Source of the DNA: Acidobacteriaceae bacterium
GTDB lineage: Bacteria > Acidobacteriota > Terriglobia > Terriglobales > Acidobacteriaceae
NCBI GenBank assembly: GCA_025352065.1
Contig: JANXUC010000156.1
Coordinates: 1 to 33,102, forward strand
DNA: 33,102 nt
Direction of reading: 5' to 3'
The position numbers and the translations under genes were made by a program. Below, one piece after another: positions 1 through 7,635 of this stretch (position 1 is its first letter; the number at the start of each line of letters is the position of its first letter). The notes beneath the pieces were generated by a model. The model saw only the letters and a program-made list of their open reading frames with translations. It was not told the DNA's origin and made no database searches.

Positions 1-83
1 GGCATGCCCGCATGTCCGAAGACCAGCATGTCCATGTCGCGATTCAGGTCCTTGCTATACCAGCGATGATGTTCACGATTCAT
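1..83 (-). CDS. Esterase-like protein, 5' fragment cut by the window edge
   Basis: An ATG on the minus strand at 83 opens a frame of 27 codons that runs off the left edge without a stop. The visible peptide begins MNREHHRWYSKDLNRD and continues with a stretch ending LVFGHAGMP. From memory this resembles the N-terminus of esterase-family (alpha/beta hydrolase) proteins common in Acidobacteria, which start with a similar HRWYS...M.LLVFGH block. The catalytic serine and histidine would lie outside the window, so activity cannot be judged. It is divergent from the asparagine synthetase gene, sharing the 132-bp gap between them. No convincing ribosome binding site precedes the ATG. The call rests on 27 residues only. 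Confidence 0.5.
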   Translation of the reverse strand, partial: MNREHHRWYSKDLNRDMDMLVFGHAGM

Positions 84-215
84 AGGAGAAAAAGTCCGGA
101 AAAACTGTGGCGGCCATTTTCTTACTTTCGCGATGGAATGGCAAATCGGCGTGGATGCTACAATCCACCCCTTAGCATTTAGCATTCGTTCCCAAAATAT
201 GAGGAGTACTTCTGC

Positions 216-2141
216 ATGTGCGGAATTGTAGCCTTCTTCTCCCGTCCCAACCCCGTTTCGTCCGATGCTCTACAACGCGCCACGCAGAGCCTCTATCATC
301 GCGGTCCGGACGGACAGCGTCACTGGATTTCCCCTGACCGCCGCGTCGCTCTCGGTCACGCCCGCCTCAGCATCATTGACCTTGCGACGGGCGACCAGCC
401 AATTGCCAGCGAGGATGAAAAGATTCACATCGTCGTCAACGGCGAATTTTACGGCTACGAACCCATCCAGCGGGAACTGGAAAATGCCGGCCACCGCTTG
501 CGTACGCGTTCCGATAGCGAAATCGCGTTGCATCTGTACCAGGATGTCGGCGTACAGTGCCTCCATCGCCTTCGCGGTGAGTTCGCCTTCGTACTTTGGG
601 ACGAGCGCAATCGCACCCTGTTCGCCGCTCGCGACCGCTTCGGCATTAAGCCGCTGTTCTATGCTTTCCACAACGAGACGCTTTACTTTGCCTCCGAAGC
701 GAAAGCCCTGTTCGCTGCCGGCGTGCCTGCCCGTTGGGATGCCGAGTCCATGTATCACGCGGTTGAATTTGGCGGACATCAAACGCGCACTCTGTATGAC
801 GGCGTGTTTCAGGTTCCTCCCGGCCACTATGTGCTGGCGACCGACAAGCATATCGAAGTGAAGCAATACTGGGATTTCAACTATCCCAAGGCCGATGCAA
901 CCAGAACGCACCGTTCCGATGCCGACTATGCCGCCGAACTTCGTCATGTGCTCGAAGAGGCGGTCCGTATCCGCCTGCGCGCAGACGTTCCCGTAGGCTG
1001 CTACCTGAGCGGCGGGTTGGACTCCTGCGCAGTGATCGGTCTCGCCGCCCGGCATCATCCTGATCCGATTCGCGCTTTTACTCTCACATTCGATCATGCT
1101 GATTACAACGAGGAAGAGCAAGCCAAGGAGATGGCTTTGAAAGTGGGCGCCGAGTTCTGCCCCATTCCAATCACTCAAGATGACCTTGCCGATGGTTTCG
1201 CCGATGCCGTAACGCAAACCGAAGTGATGTGCAACAACGCTCACGGGGTCGCGAAATATTTTTTGAGCCGCGCGGTGCGGGATGCGGGCTACAAAGTTGT
1301 CATCACCGGGGAAGGCTCCGACGAGATTCTCGGCGGCTACGCCCACTTCCGCCGGGACATGGTGCTTTACAACAAAGAGATTGATCCGGACGCCTCTGCA
1401 TCTCTGCTAGAGGAATTGGAACGGAGCAATCCAGTCTCTCGCGGATTGCTATTGCCGCATGGCGAAGCGGGCCAACTTGGGAGCGTACAACGCGCGCTGG
1501 GATTTGTTCCGTCCTGGATTGAAACTTTTTCGGCCCGTTCTATGAAAATGAGGAATTTGCTGGCCGGCGATTTTCATGCAGCTTGCAGCGAACGAGATTC
1601 TTTTCACGGCCTGTTCAGCGGCCTCGACGTCCGCAACCAACTCACCGGGCGGGATGCGGTGCATCAGTCGCTTTACCTGTGGTCGAAGACTCTCCTGCCC
1701 AATTACATCCTGACCGTCCTCGGCGACCGCATGGAAATGGCGCACTCCGTCGAAGGCCGCGTTCCTTTCCTGGATCATTACGTTGTCGAACTGATCTGTT
1801 CGCAGCCCGTCACGCAGAAAATTCATGGTATGACGGAGAAGTATGTTCTAAGGGAAGCGGTCAAGGACGTTATCACCGATACTATCTATCGCCGCCAGAA
1901 GCACCCGTTCCTAAGTCCACCCGCAACACTGAATCCCAAAGAACGCCTCAGCACGATGATGCAGGACACGCTGCGCGGCCCGGTCATGGCTTCCATTCCA
2001 TTCTTCGATCAGAAGAAAGTCATCGGCCTACTGGATGGCCTGGACACCATGGACGAAGGTGCCCGCGTCGCCAACGATCAGGTTTTGATGTTGTTGATGA
2101 GTGCCTGCGTGCTGCAAGAAAGATTCGGACTTGCGGCGTAG
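216..2141 (+). CDS. asnB: Asparagine synthetase (glutamine-hydrolysing)
   Basis: The 641-residue protein has the two-domain AsnB layout. The N-terminal Ntn glutaminase domain starts with MCGIVAFFS, so Cys2 becomes the nucleophile after Met removal. It also shows YHRGPDG (27-33), ARLSIIDL (49-56), NGEFYGY (75-81) and RSDSEIAL (98-105). The C-terminal synthetase domain carries the ATP-pyrophosphatase loop SGGLDS at 265-270 and a later GEGSDEILGGY block. The family makes asparagine from aspartate, glutamine and ATP; close relatives amidate other substrates in capsule or antibiotic clusters, and sequence alone does not separate these. GAGGAG at 201-206 sets the ATG at 216. It stands alone, followed after 13 bases by a GC hairpin (2155-2174). 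No key residue appears missing. Confidence 0.93.
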   Translation: MCGIVAFFSRPNPVSSDALQRATQSLYHRGPDGQRHWISPDRRVALGHARLSIIDLATGDQPIASEDEKIHIVVNGEFYGYEPIQRELENAGHRLRTRSDSEIALHLYQDVGVQCLHRLRGEFAFVLWDERNRTLFAARDRFGIKPLFYAFHNETLYFASEAKALFAAGVPARWDAESMYHAVEFGGHQTRTLYDGVFQVPPGHYVLATDKHIEVKQYWDFNYPKADATRTHRSDADYAAELRHVLEEAVRIRLRADVPVGCYLSGGLDSCAVIGLAARHHPDPIRAFTLTFDHADYNEEEQAKEMALKVGAEFCPIPITQDDLADGFADAVTQTEVMCNNAHGVAKYFLSRAVRDAGYKVVITGEGSDEILGGYAHFRRDMVLYNKEIDPDASASLLEELERSNPVSRGLLLPHGEAGQLGSVQRALGFVPSWIETFSARSMKMRNLLAGDFHAACSERDSFHGLFSGLDVRNQLTGRDAVHQSLYLWSKTLLPNYILTVLGDRMEMAHSVEGRVPFLDHYVVELICSQPVTQKIHGMTEKYVLREAVKDVITDTIYRRQKHPFLSPPATLNPKERLSTMMQDTLRGPVMASIPFFDQKKVIGLLDGLDTMDEGARVANDQVLMLLMSACVLQERFGLAA

Positions 2142-2154
2142 GAAGCTCGTGTAG

Positions 2155-2174
2155 GGCGAGCATTCCTGCTCGCC
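2155..2174 (+). terminator. Palindromic repeat, possible weak terminator of asnB
   Basis: Arms ggcgagc (2155-2161) and gctcgcc (2168-2174) pair perfectly around a 6-base loop, 13 bases after the asnB stop. The following sequence (aggttttag) has only a short T run. It could be a weak intrinsic terminator or simply one of the dispersed intergenic palindromes. Confidence 0.4.
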
Positions 2175-2300
2175 AGGTTTTAGCTCGTGTGGAGCAGACA
2201 CTCTTGTCCGCGGCTCTTCGTACCTATTGGGCGATCGACACTGCCGGTTACTACCATTAGCTACAGGCGCATTGCAACAAATATCTCAAAAATCGAATTT

Positions 2301-2345
2301 GTCATCCTGACCCTGAGCGCTCTTTGCGAAGGGGAAGGATTCCCG
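2301..2345. repeat. Dispersed repeat, gtcatcctga variant
   Basis: This stretch begins gtcatcctga and ends gaaggggaaggattcccgg. It looks like a diverged member of the intergenic family also seen at 2445-2480, 8545-8576 and 32004-32032. It lies in non-coding DNA. Confidence 0.45.
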
Positions 2346-2402
2346 GCTACTAACGCCACAGCACTGCTGAGAGGTATTCTCACCGCATATCAGACCTGCC
2401 AG

Positions 2403-2438
2403 GTTGTTGAAAGACTCTAGGTTGCTGAAAGACTCTAG
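2403..2438. repeat. 18-bp tandem duplication
   Basis: Two adjacent 18-bp units, gttgttgaaagactctag (2403-2420) and gttgctgaaagactctag (2421-2438), differ at one base. They sit in the non-coding gap directly before a dispersed repeat. Confidence 0.85.
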
Positions 2439-2444
2439 AAGGTT

Positions 2445-2480
2445 GTCATTCCGAACAGTTTTATCCTGAGGAATCTGCTG
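2445..2480 (+). repeat. Dispersed repeat (gtcattccgaac ... gaggaatctgct family)
   Basis: The stretch opens gtcattccgaac and closes with gaggaatctgctg. The same opening and closing words occur at 32004-32032 and, inverted, at 8545-8576. From memory, such elements are common between genes in soil bacteria and give spurious peptides beginning CHSER. All three copies here are intergenic. Confidence 0.6.
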
Positions 2481-2532
2481 TTTTCCAGGGGTTTGACATG
2501 TTTCGTAGACCGAGGACACACACACTTGCGCC

Positions 2533-3147
2533 TTACCGCCCACCCACTCTTACCCGATCAATAAAGTAAACCTTCTGCAGCGCATCCCTCTTAGCCTGAG
2601 CAGCTTTCGGAGGCTCCGTCGTCCGACCAGCCGCCCGTAACCGTCGAATGCGGCTCACCGCACGAGTGACCACACCTGCGAGTTTCGCCCCATAGTCTTC
2701 CGTGCGCTCTGCCCGCAGATACCTCCGTGTCTCCTCCGCGGAAAACCACGTCGGATTCCGATAAGTTTCCTGCGGCGTATCCAGCCGTGTAACCTCACAC
2801 AAATGCGCGCTCACCGAAAGCTCGATGACCACCGAGCTCCGTGTATCGCCTTTGCGCCCCACGTACCGCGTGAACGAAGCTTCTTCCATCCGCCCATGCA
2901 CACCAGCTTCTTCAAAAGCTTCCAGCGCAGCAGCCTGCGCATGCGTTAGCCCGGGTTCTGCGTTCCCCTTAGGAAATATCCAGCGCCGCCCCCGCGTCTG
3001 CACCAACAGGAACTCAATGTCTTCGCCGCGCACGCGGTAGCAAACTGCGGCCACTTGCTGGCACCCACGCAGTCCGCGTAGCCGCGAAACATGAAAAAAC
3101 TTCCCCGAGGATGTGCCGCTAGGAGGTCGCGATCCGCCGTTAGCCAT
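2533..3147 (-). CDS. Nudix hydrolase
   Basis: The chosen ATG at 3147 gives 204 residues beginning MANGGSRPPSG. The open frame extends 31 codons further upstream, but that part has no Nudix-like content. The core includes VAAVCYRVRG, FLLVQTRGRRWIFPKG and a Nudix box starting GNAEPGLTHAQ. In the 23-residue box the metal-binding glutamates of the EExG end are kept (E16, E19, E20), while the usual first Glu and the Arg of the REU triad are both Leu. This resembles diphosphoinositol-polyphosphate/Ap4A-type Nudix proteins. The family cleaves nucleoside diphosphates linked to another group; the substrate cannot be told here. The Arg/Lys-rich C-terminus is unassigned. The gene stands alone, divergent from the small protein at 3446. 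Confidence 0.85.
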   Translation of the reverse strand: MANGGSRPPSGTSSGKFFHVSRLRGLRGCQQVAAVCYRVRGEDIEFLLVQTRGRRWIFPKGNAEPGLTHAQAAALEAFEEAGVHGRMEEASFTRYVGRKGDTRSSVVIELSVSAHLCEVTRLDTPQETYRNPTWFSAEETRRYLRAERTEDYGAKLAGVVTRAVSRIRRLRAAGRTTEPPKAAQAKRDALQKVYFIDRVRVGGR

Positions 3148-3285
3148 ACAACCACACTGCACGAAGCCAATCCGTCTGACTAGCTGTAATCTTGATACCC
3201 AACTTGGATGGCAAGAGCAGTTTGGATGGCCTGGTCGCAAGTGCAGTAGGAATTGATGCCATTCTGCCTCAATTAAATGCTTAAT

Positions 3286-3299
3286 TCTACATATGTAGA
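3286..3299. promoter_or_regulatory. 14-bp perfect palindrome upstream of the Nudix gene
   Basis: tctacatatgtaga is a perfect palindrome in AT-rich non-coding DNA between the divergent Nudix gene and the small CxxC protein gene. It could be an operator for either gene. No regulator is adjacent, so this is tentative. Confidence 0.3.
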
Positions 3300-3445
3300 G
3301 TTAGGGCTTTTTTGGACGTAGTTCGCCATTTTCTGTAAAGAGGGAATCCTTCTCCATACTTGCGTCAGACTCATTCCCGCGCCAGTATTTGGGCAGCCCG
3401 CAGTTTTGCGCGCTAGCACTGGTGTTGGAGGATTTCTTGGACAAT

Positions 3446-3781
3446 ATGTATTGCCTTCGCTGCAACCGCGAGCTCGATGCGGGACACAAATCCTTAGCCG
3501 TTTACATGTTTGCGCAGACTGTCGGCATCCGCCCGCGCCAGAAGTCGGGAGCCCAGCGCATCAATTTCTGTCCGCCATGCTCAGTCTCCTTAGCCATGGG
3601 ACCCGCTCCAGAGGGCGCCCTGAACATCGCTGCCTGGAATATGCTCCGCGACGTCGTAGGAGCCGACCCAGCCCTCAACCAGGCCGCCTGGGAGAGCATT
3701 CGGGGCATCGCAGGCTACCTTCCGGCAACAGGGACGGATGGCTCGCGACGGACCGCGACCAACGGCTACTTTGAATTCTAG
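3446..3781 (+). CDS. Small zinc-ribbon-like protein of unknown function
   Basis: The 111-residue protein starts MYCLRCNREL. It has two CxxC pairs, C3-LR-C6 and C42-PP-C45, separated by 35 residues, as expected for a zinc ribbon or a treble-clef-like zinc site. The remainder (PEGALNIAAWNMLRDVVG, then ALNQAAWESIRGIAGY) looks helical, and the tail is probably disordered. The frame is also open to an ATG at 3389; the ATG at 3446 is preferred because it puts the first CxxC at the extreme N-terminus, as in related short proteins, and a GGAGGA lies upstream at 3427-3432, although the spacing is long. The function is not recognised. It is followed by 289 bases without a gene. Confidence 0.6.
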   Translation: MYCLRCNRELDAGHKSLAVYMFAQTVGIRPRQKSGAQRINFCPPCSVSLAMGPAPEGALNIAAWNMLRDVVGADPALNQAAWESIRGIAGYLPATGTDGSRRTATNGYFEF

Positions 3782-4070
3782 CGGCGTACTGAATTATCGG
3801 GGCGTGGCTCCTGTACGCCGTGCCTTTTCAATCACTTACGCCGTACAATTGCCTCCATTACCATTCAACCTGAATTTTCGACGGTTCGTTGACTTCTGGA
3901 TGCGCCGTCGCGTAAGTCCTTGTAAGTTATAAGAGTACAAATACACCCAGAAGAATTTCGGTTCCGCTACGCGATTCCAAGGGAAATGCCTTGGGTCTGA
4001 CACCTTCCCCAGGTTCAACCCATAACAACAATGATTTGTTGCAGTTAACGTTTCGCGAAAGCGAGAGGAC
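3782..4070. other. Non-coding leader upstream of the radical SAM gene
   Basis: No gene is seen. An 8-bp inverted repeat (cggcgtac 3782-3789, gtacgccg 3813-3820) follows the preceding stop and could weakly terminate that transcript. The later part (about 3915-3950) is AT-rich and is a likely place for the promoter of the radical SAM gene, but no clear -35/-10 pair was identified. Confidence 0.4.
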
Positions 4071-6179
4071 ATGCATAAGCCAATCAAGTACGTGGAAAAA
4101 GCTCTAACCTTCGGCGCAAAGGGCGCATGGGTGGTTTTCGATAAGCTCAACAGCATCAAGCACGCTCCCGGCCTCATTCCTAAATGGTCGGACAAGCCAT
4201 TGCTGAAGTCCTACGAAAAGAGCAAGCCGCCGCTAGGCTGGCCGCGCACCACCGATTCGCTCTGTCCCAAGTGCGTCCCTGAAATTCGTCAGCAGATTCT
4301 CGACGGCAAATTGCCCTACGAAGTCCTGATGAATGAGAAGGTTGGCGAAATTAAGGCTCAAATTATTGAGCGCGACGGCAAGATCCTAATGGTCAAGGAC
4401 TGCGCCATTCACGGTCATTTTGAAGACGTGATGTCGATTGACCCCGAATTTTCGGATCACCTCGAGAAGGTGTTCCCGGGCCGCGATATTCGCGCCCACA
4501 ACGACGAAAAGCTGCATCACCACGGCAGCAGCACAGTTAAGTATGGTCGCGGATCGGTGTTGACCATTGATCTGACCAACCGTTGCAACATGATGTGCGA
4601 TCCCTGCTTCATGGATGCCAACCAGGTCGGATTCGTCCACGAACTGACGTGGGAAGAAATCAAGACCATGCTGGACAACGCCATTACCATCAAGCCGCGC
4701 CGCCAGATGTCGGTGCAGTTTTCGGGTGGCGAACCGACGCTGTCTCCGTACTTCCTGGACGCGGTTCGCTACGCCCGCAAGGTGGGTTACAACTCCGTGC
4801 AGGCGGCGACCAACGGCATTGAGTTTGCCAAGAGCGTTGAATTCTCCCAACAGGCCGCGGAAGCTGGTTTGCGTTACGCCTACCTGCAGTTTGACGGCAT
4901 CGGCAACGCGGCGAATGCTCATCGCGCGGTCGGCAACCTGTTTGACGTAAAGCTGAAGGCCATCGAAAACCTGCACAGCGCTGGCGTCGAAATCGTGCCG
5001 GTTGTGACGATCGTCAACGGCATCAACAACGAGCAGGTTGGACGCATTATCAAGTTCGCTTTGGACAATCCGAAGCGCATCAGCTTCCTGTCGTTCCAGC
5101 CTGTTTCGTTTACGGGCCGCGATGAAGCCGTTACCGATGACCGCCGCGAAGCGCAGCGCTACACGCTGTCGCATCTGGCGCATGATGTGAAGGCGCAGAC
5201 TGGCCTCGGCGAACCGACGCGCGACTGGTTCCCGATCTCCTTTATGAGCACGTTCTCCGATTGGGGCGATCTCATCAAGGGTTCCGGCGCGGACTGGGGT
5301 CAATTAAGCTGTGGCTGCCATCCCAATTGCGGAACCGGCATGGCCATCATGATCGACAAAGAAACCAAGGAAGCGGTTCCAGTAACGGCGTTCCTGAAAG
5401 GCGACCAACTGGCGCTCGACGTGCAGAAGGTCAACGATGCCGCGCGCGGCAAGTTCCTCTCCGTCTTCGGCATGGCGCTGGCTCTGATGAAGAATTACGA
5501 CTCCTTCCAGTCGCCCACGCACTTCAAGATGCTGGATCTGCTGAAGAAGTTCGACAAGAACTTCAACGCTACCGGCAAGAACTACGGCAAGGTCGGTCCG
5601 GATCGTACGATGGAAGATGTGATGAAGCGTCGTCAGGATCGCTGGAATTTCCTGTTCATCGCAGGCATGTGGTTCCAGGATCTGTACAACTACGACTTCC
5701 GCCGCACTGAGCAGTGCATCATTCCGTACGCCACGCAGGAAGGTGAAATCTCCTTCTGTGCCTACAACACCGGCGTGGGATGGCGCAATATCATCGAGAA
5801 GATGCACATGACCGCCACGCTCACCAAGTGGTATGAAGAGCACGGACGCCATGAAATCTTCGCTGGCGGCAAGAAGGTCAAGATGGAATCGAACGAGCAC
5901 ACGCTGATGCTGCGTGACGAGATCGTAACCACGGAAATTCAGCACGATCTCGATTCGAAGGGCATTGCCAAGACAGCCCGCGAAGAAAAGACGCGCGCTC
6001 GCGACGAGAAACAAAAGACCGACTCGCTGCACGATGCCAAAATGGCCGCGCTGTACAGAGAAGTAGTTCTAAAAGAAAAGCCGCAGGCGTCGGAAGGCGG
6101 GTTTATTCCGCTGACGGCGTTGGGTTCGGCGCCAGTGGCTCCTAAGCCGCCTGTAGCTGAGGAAGTACTGGGCGACTAA
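4071..6179 (+). CDS. Radical SAM protein resembling tetraether lipid synthase (Tes/MJ0619)
   Basis: The 702-residue protein has the radical SAM signature CNMMCDPC (C172, C176, C179), followed by SGGEPT (218-223), AATNG and LQFDG. The block before the signature (DSLCPKC, C65/C68; KDCAIHG, C111; VLTIDLTNRC) and later blocks (SFQPVSFTGR at 341-350; SCGCHPNC, C414/C416/C420; EQCIIPYATQEGEISFCAYN, C549/C563) match, from memory, the archaeal Tes/MJ0619 family. That family joins lipid tails by C-C coupling and holds several iron sites. In Acidobacteria an equivalent reaction would make iso-diabolic acid. The substrate is inferred, not shown. The Lys/Glu-rich C-terminal 90 residues look extra. GAGAGG is only two bases from the ATG, so initiation is slightly unusual. 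The gene is monocistronic and ends at a strong terminator. Confidence 0.8.
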   Translation: MHKPIKYVEKALTFGAKGAWVVFDKLNSIKHAPGLIPKWSDKPLLKSYEKSKPPLGWPRTTDSLCPKCVPEIRQQILDGKLPYEVLMNEKVGEIKAQIIERDGKILMVKDCAIHGHFEDVMSIDPEFSDHLEKVFPGRDIRAHNDEKLHHHGSSTVKYGRGSVLTIDLTNRCNMMCDPCFMDANQVGFVHELTWEEIKTMLDNAITIKPRRQMSVQFSGGEPTLSPYFLDAVRYARKVGYNSVQAATNGIEFAKSVEFSQQAAEAGLRYAYLQFDGIGNAANAHRAVGNLFDVKLKAIENLHSAGVEIVPVVTIVNGINNEQVGRIIKFALDNPKRISFLSFQPVSFTGRDEAVTDDRREAQRYTLSHLAHDVKAQTGLGEPTRDWFPISFMSTFSDWGDLIKGSGADWGQLSCGCHPNCGTGMAIMIDKETKEAVPVTAFLKGDQLALDVQKVNDAARGKFLSVFGMALALMKNYDSFQSPTHFKMLDLLKKFDKNFNATGKNYGKVGPDRTMEDVMKRRQDRWNFLFIAGMWFQDLYNYDFRRTEQCIIPYATQEGEISFCAYNTGVGWRNIIEKMHMTATLTKWYEEHGRHEIFAGGKKVKMESNEHTLMLRDEIVTTEIQHDLDSKGIAKTAREEKTRARDEKQKTDSLHDAKMAALYREVVLKEKPQASEGGFIPLTALGSAPVAPKPPVAEEVLGD

Positions 6180-6203
6180 GTCGCGCTAGATTGAAGAATA
6201 AGA

Positions 6204-6233
6204 GGCCGCTCCGGGTTCCGGAGCGGCCTTTGT
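6204..6233 (+). terminator. Intrinsic terminator after the radical SAM gene
   Basis: Arms ggccgctccgg (6204-6214) and ccggagcggcc (6218-6228) form a perfect 11-bp stem with a 3-base loop, followed by tttgttt. It lies 25 bases after the stop codon. Confidence 0.92.
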
Positions 6234-6513
6234 TTGTGTTCATGAGTTGTTTTTATGAAGACTTCGGTTTTGTGCTTCCGCACGTTTTGGCTTGCTGCTG
6301 GGATTCCGACTTGCTGCTGTAGTCCGTGTAAGTGTATGAAAACAAATACACTTAAGCTATTGTCCTGGCAATTGTGCTAATTATATGGTGTAATATAAAT
6401 ATAAAGAAAGAAACTGCACAGATTCTTGTTAGCCTCACACATGTAGGTGGTGCGAATCTGACAATTTTCTGGGGACTAATTCGATAATAAAATTATGCTC
6501 TGAAAAAATTTAT
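6234..6513. other. AT-rich leader of the AbiE-like pair
   Basis: These 280 bases hold no gene and are clearly richer in A and T than the surrounding DNA. They contain a direct repeat of cttgctgctg (near 6292 and 6311), an inverted repeat at 6329-6354, a second inverted repeat (cagattc 6419-6425, gaatctg 6454-6460) and a TAATAT box near 6391. This is a plausible regulated promoter region for the downstream pair; the exact promoter is unresolved. Confidence 0.5.
6329..6354. promoter_or_regulatory. Candidate operator, 9-bp inverted repeat
   Basis: taagtgtat (6329-6337) and atacactta (6346-6354) are exact reverse complements separated by 8 bases. AbiEi proteins are known to bind inverted repeats upstream of their own operon through a winged-helix domain, so this is the best operator candidate. 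It lies about 160 bases upstream of the first start codon. Confidence 0.5.
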
Positions 6514-7635
6514 ATGATTGAATATAAACTTCTTGATCTTTTACGCGAAGGCCTAGATTCCGGCACCATAATTCCGCCCGGAGTTCAAGCTAAGATCGTT
6601 GCAATTGGACCCTCCTTCGAAGTGGCCGACCAGCAGATGCAAGTGGACGCCATCGTCGAATTCACCGTGAGAAATCTACCCAACAAACCTATTACGGCAA
6701 TCATTGAGCTGAAATCGCGCCTTACGCCAATGGTTCTTGAGGGAGCGGTTCACCAAGTCCTCCGTTATCGGAACGCGCTTCGCAGGTCTGGCGCTTTCGC
6801 GGACCTCTACCCCATGGTGGCAGCGCCGTACATCTCGGATTCTGTACAGCAGCGATGTAAAGAGCTAGGCATCGGCTACATCGACTTGAATGGAACGTTT
6901 GCGTTGATCCGTGATGACATCTACATTGACGTCGTCCGCCGCGCAATAGCATTCAAAAATCCTCAGGGAATCCAGAACATCTATTCAGGGAAATCACGCC
7001 GCATCATCCGAGTGTTGCTAACAAACCCTCACAGACCATACAGACTCGAACAACTCGCTTCTGAAACTCAACTTAGCATAGGTCAGATTTCTCAAGTGAC
7101 GAGGCGGCTCCAAGACGACGGGCTTCTGGATCGAACTTCTGCGGGATGTGTCCTAACCAGACCTCGGAAGTTGCTCAGGCAATTCGCACAAGGACTCAAG
7201 AGGGATTACGTCCACAACCGAACCGTATTTACTGCATTTTCCGAAAAATCACCTACCCAATTAGCGACACTACTTCAAGATATCTGCTCGCGCAGAGAAA
7301 TTCAGCACGCGTTCACGTTAGCCAGCGGATTAGAAGCCAGCGAGCGGAATGTTAGAGAGGAACTGACTGCCGTATACATCAACGTGCCACCCGATCACTT
7401 GAGAGAGGATATTCAGTTGGAAGCGGTGGAAAAAGGCGCGAACGTGCTCCTGATGAAACCACCAGATCCAGACAACACTGACGCCGGTGGCGTATTCTAC
7501 CGCCCGCGAAAGCTGACTAACGGGCTGATTGGCGTAAACCCCATACAGCTCTATGTCGACTTCACCGTGCAGGGCAGTAGGGGGGAAGAGCAGGCAGATT
7601 TTCTGCTTGAGCATGCATTAGGCTTCCGAGAATAA
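6514..7635 (+). CDS. AbiEi-family antitoxin-like protein (winged helix plus nuclease-like fold)
   Basis: The 373-residue protein matches the long AbiEi-type family. Its N-terminal part has D45 in VDAIVEF and E65-L-K67 in AIIELKSRL, an arrangement like a PD-(D/E)xK core, then GIGYIDLNGTFAL (119-131). A winged helix-turn-helix follows at about 162-215 (RIIRVLLTNP, QLSIGQISQVTRRLQDDGLL). A C-terminal domain of about 150 residues is unassigned. In type IV toxin-antitoxin systems AbiEi represses the operon and counteracts the AbiEii nucleotidyltransferase; some systems give abortive phage defence. Here the next gene starts directly after the stop (TAA then ATG), so the two are almost certainly translated together. 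Whether the ExK site is catalytic is unknown. The island context suggests transfer. Confidence 0.75.
   Translation: MIEYKLLDLLREGLDSGTIIPPGVQAKIVAIGPSFEVADQQMQVDAIVEFTVRNLPNKPITAIIELKSRLTPMVLEGAVHQVLRYRNALRRSGAFADLYPMVAAPYISDSVQQRCKELGIGYIDLNGTFALIRDDIYIDVVRRAIAFKNPQGIQNIYSGKSRRIIRVLLTNPHRPYRLEQLASETQLSIGQISQVTRRLQDDGLLDRTSAGCVLTRPRKLLRQFAQGLKRDYVHNRTVFTAFSEKSPTQLATLLQDICSRREIQHAFTLASGLEASERNVREELTAVYINVPPDHLREDIQLEAVEKGANVLLMKPPDPDNTDAGGVFYRPRKLTNGLIGVNPIQLYVDFTVQGSRGEEQADFLLEHALGFRE

Larger units (their letters stand above)
2142..2532. other. Gene-free, repeat-rich gap
   Basis: No credible gene is seen in these 391 bases between asnB and the Nudix gene. It holds a GC hairpin just after the asnB stop (2155-2174), a second repeat-like phrase near 2189-2215 (gtggagcagacactcttgt), two elements of the gtcatYcYga family (2301-2345 and 2445-2480), and an 18-bp tandem duplication (2403-2438). 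Confidence 0.7.

Noticed and set aside
270-1346. 358-codon minus-strand frame opposite asnB
   Set aside because: It lies entirely antisense to a clear asparagine synthetase and has no domain signature.
3301-3489. 62-codon minus-strand frame between the Nudix gene and the small CxxC protein
   Set aside because: It overlaps the CxxC protein antisense and shows no family features.
4386-6032. Two long open frames on the minus strand (305 and 242 codons) opposite the radical SAM gene
   Set aside because: They are shadows of codon bias in a strong family match on the plus strand; their translations show no recognisable motifs.
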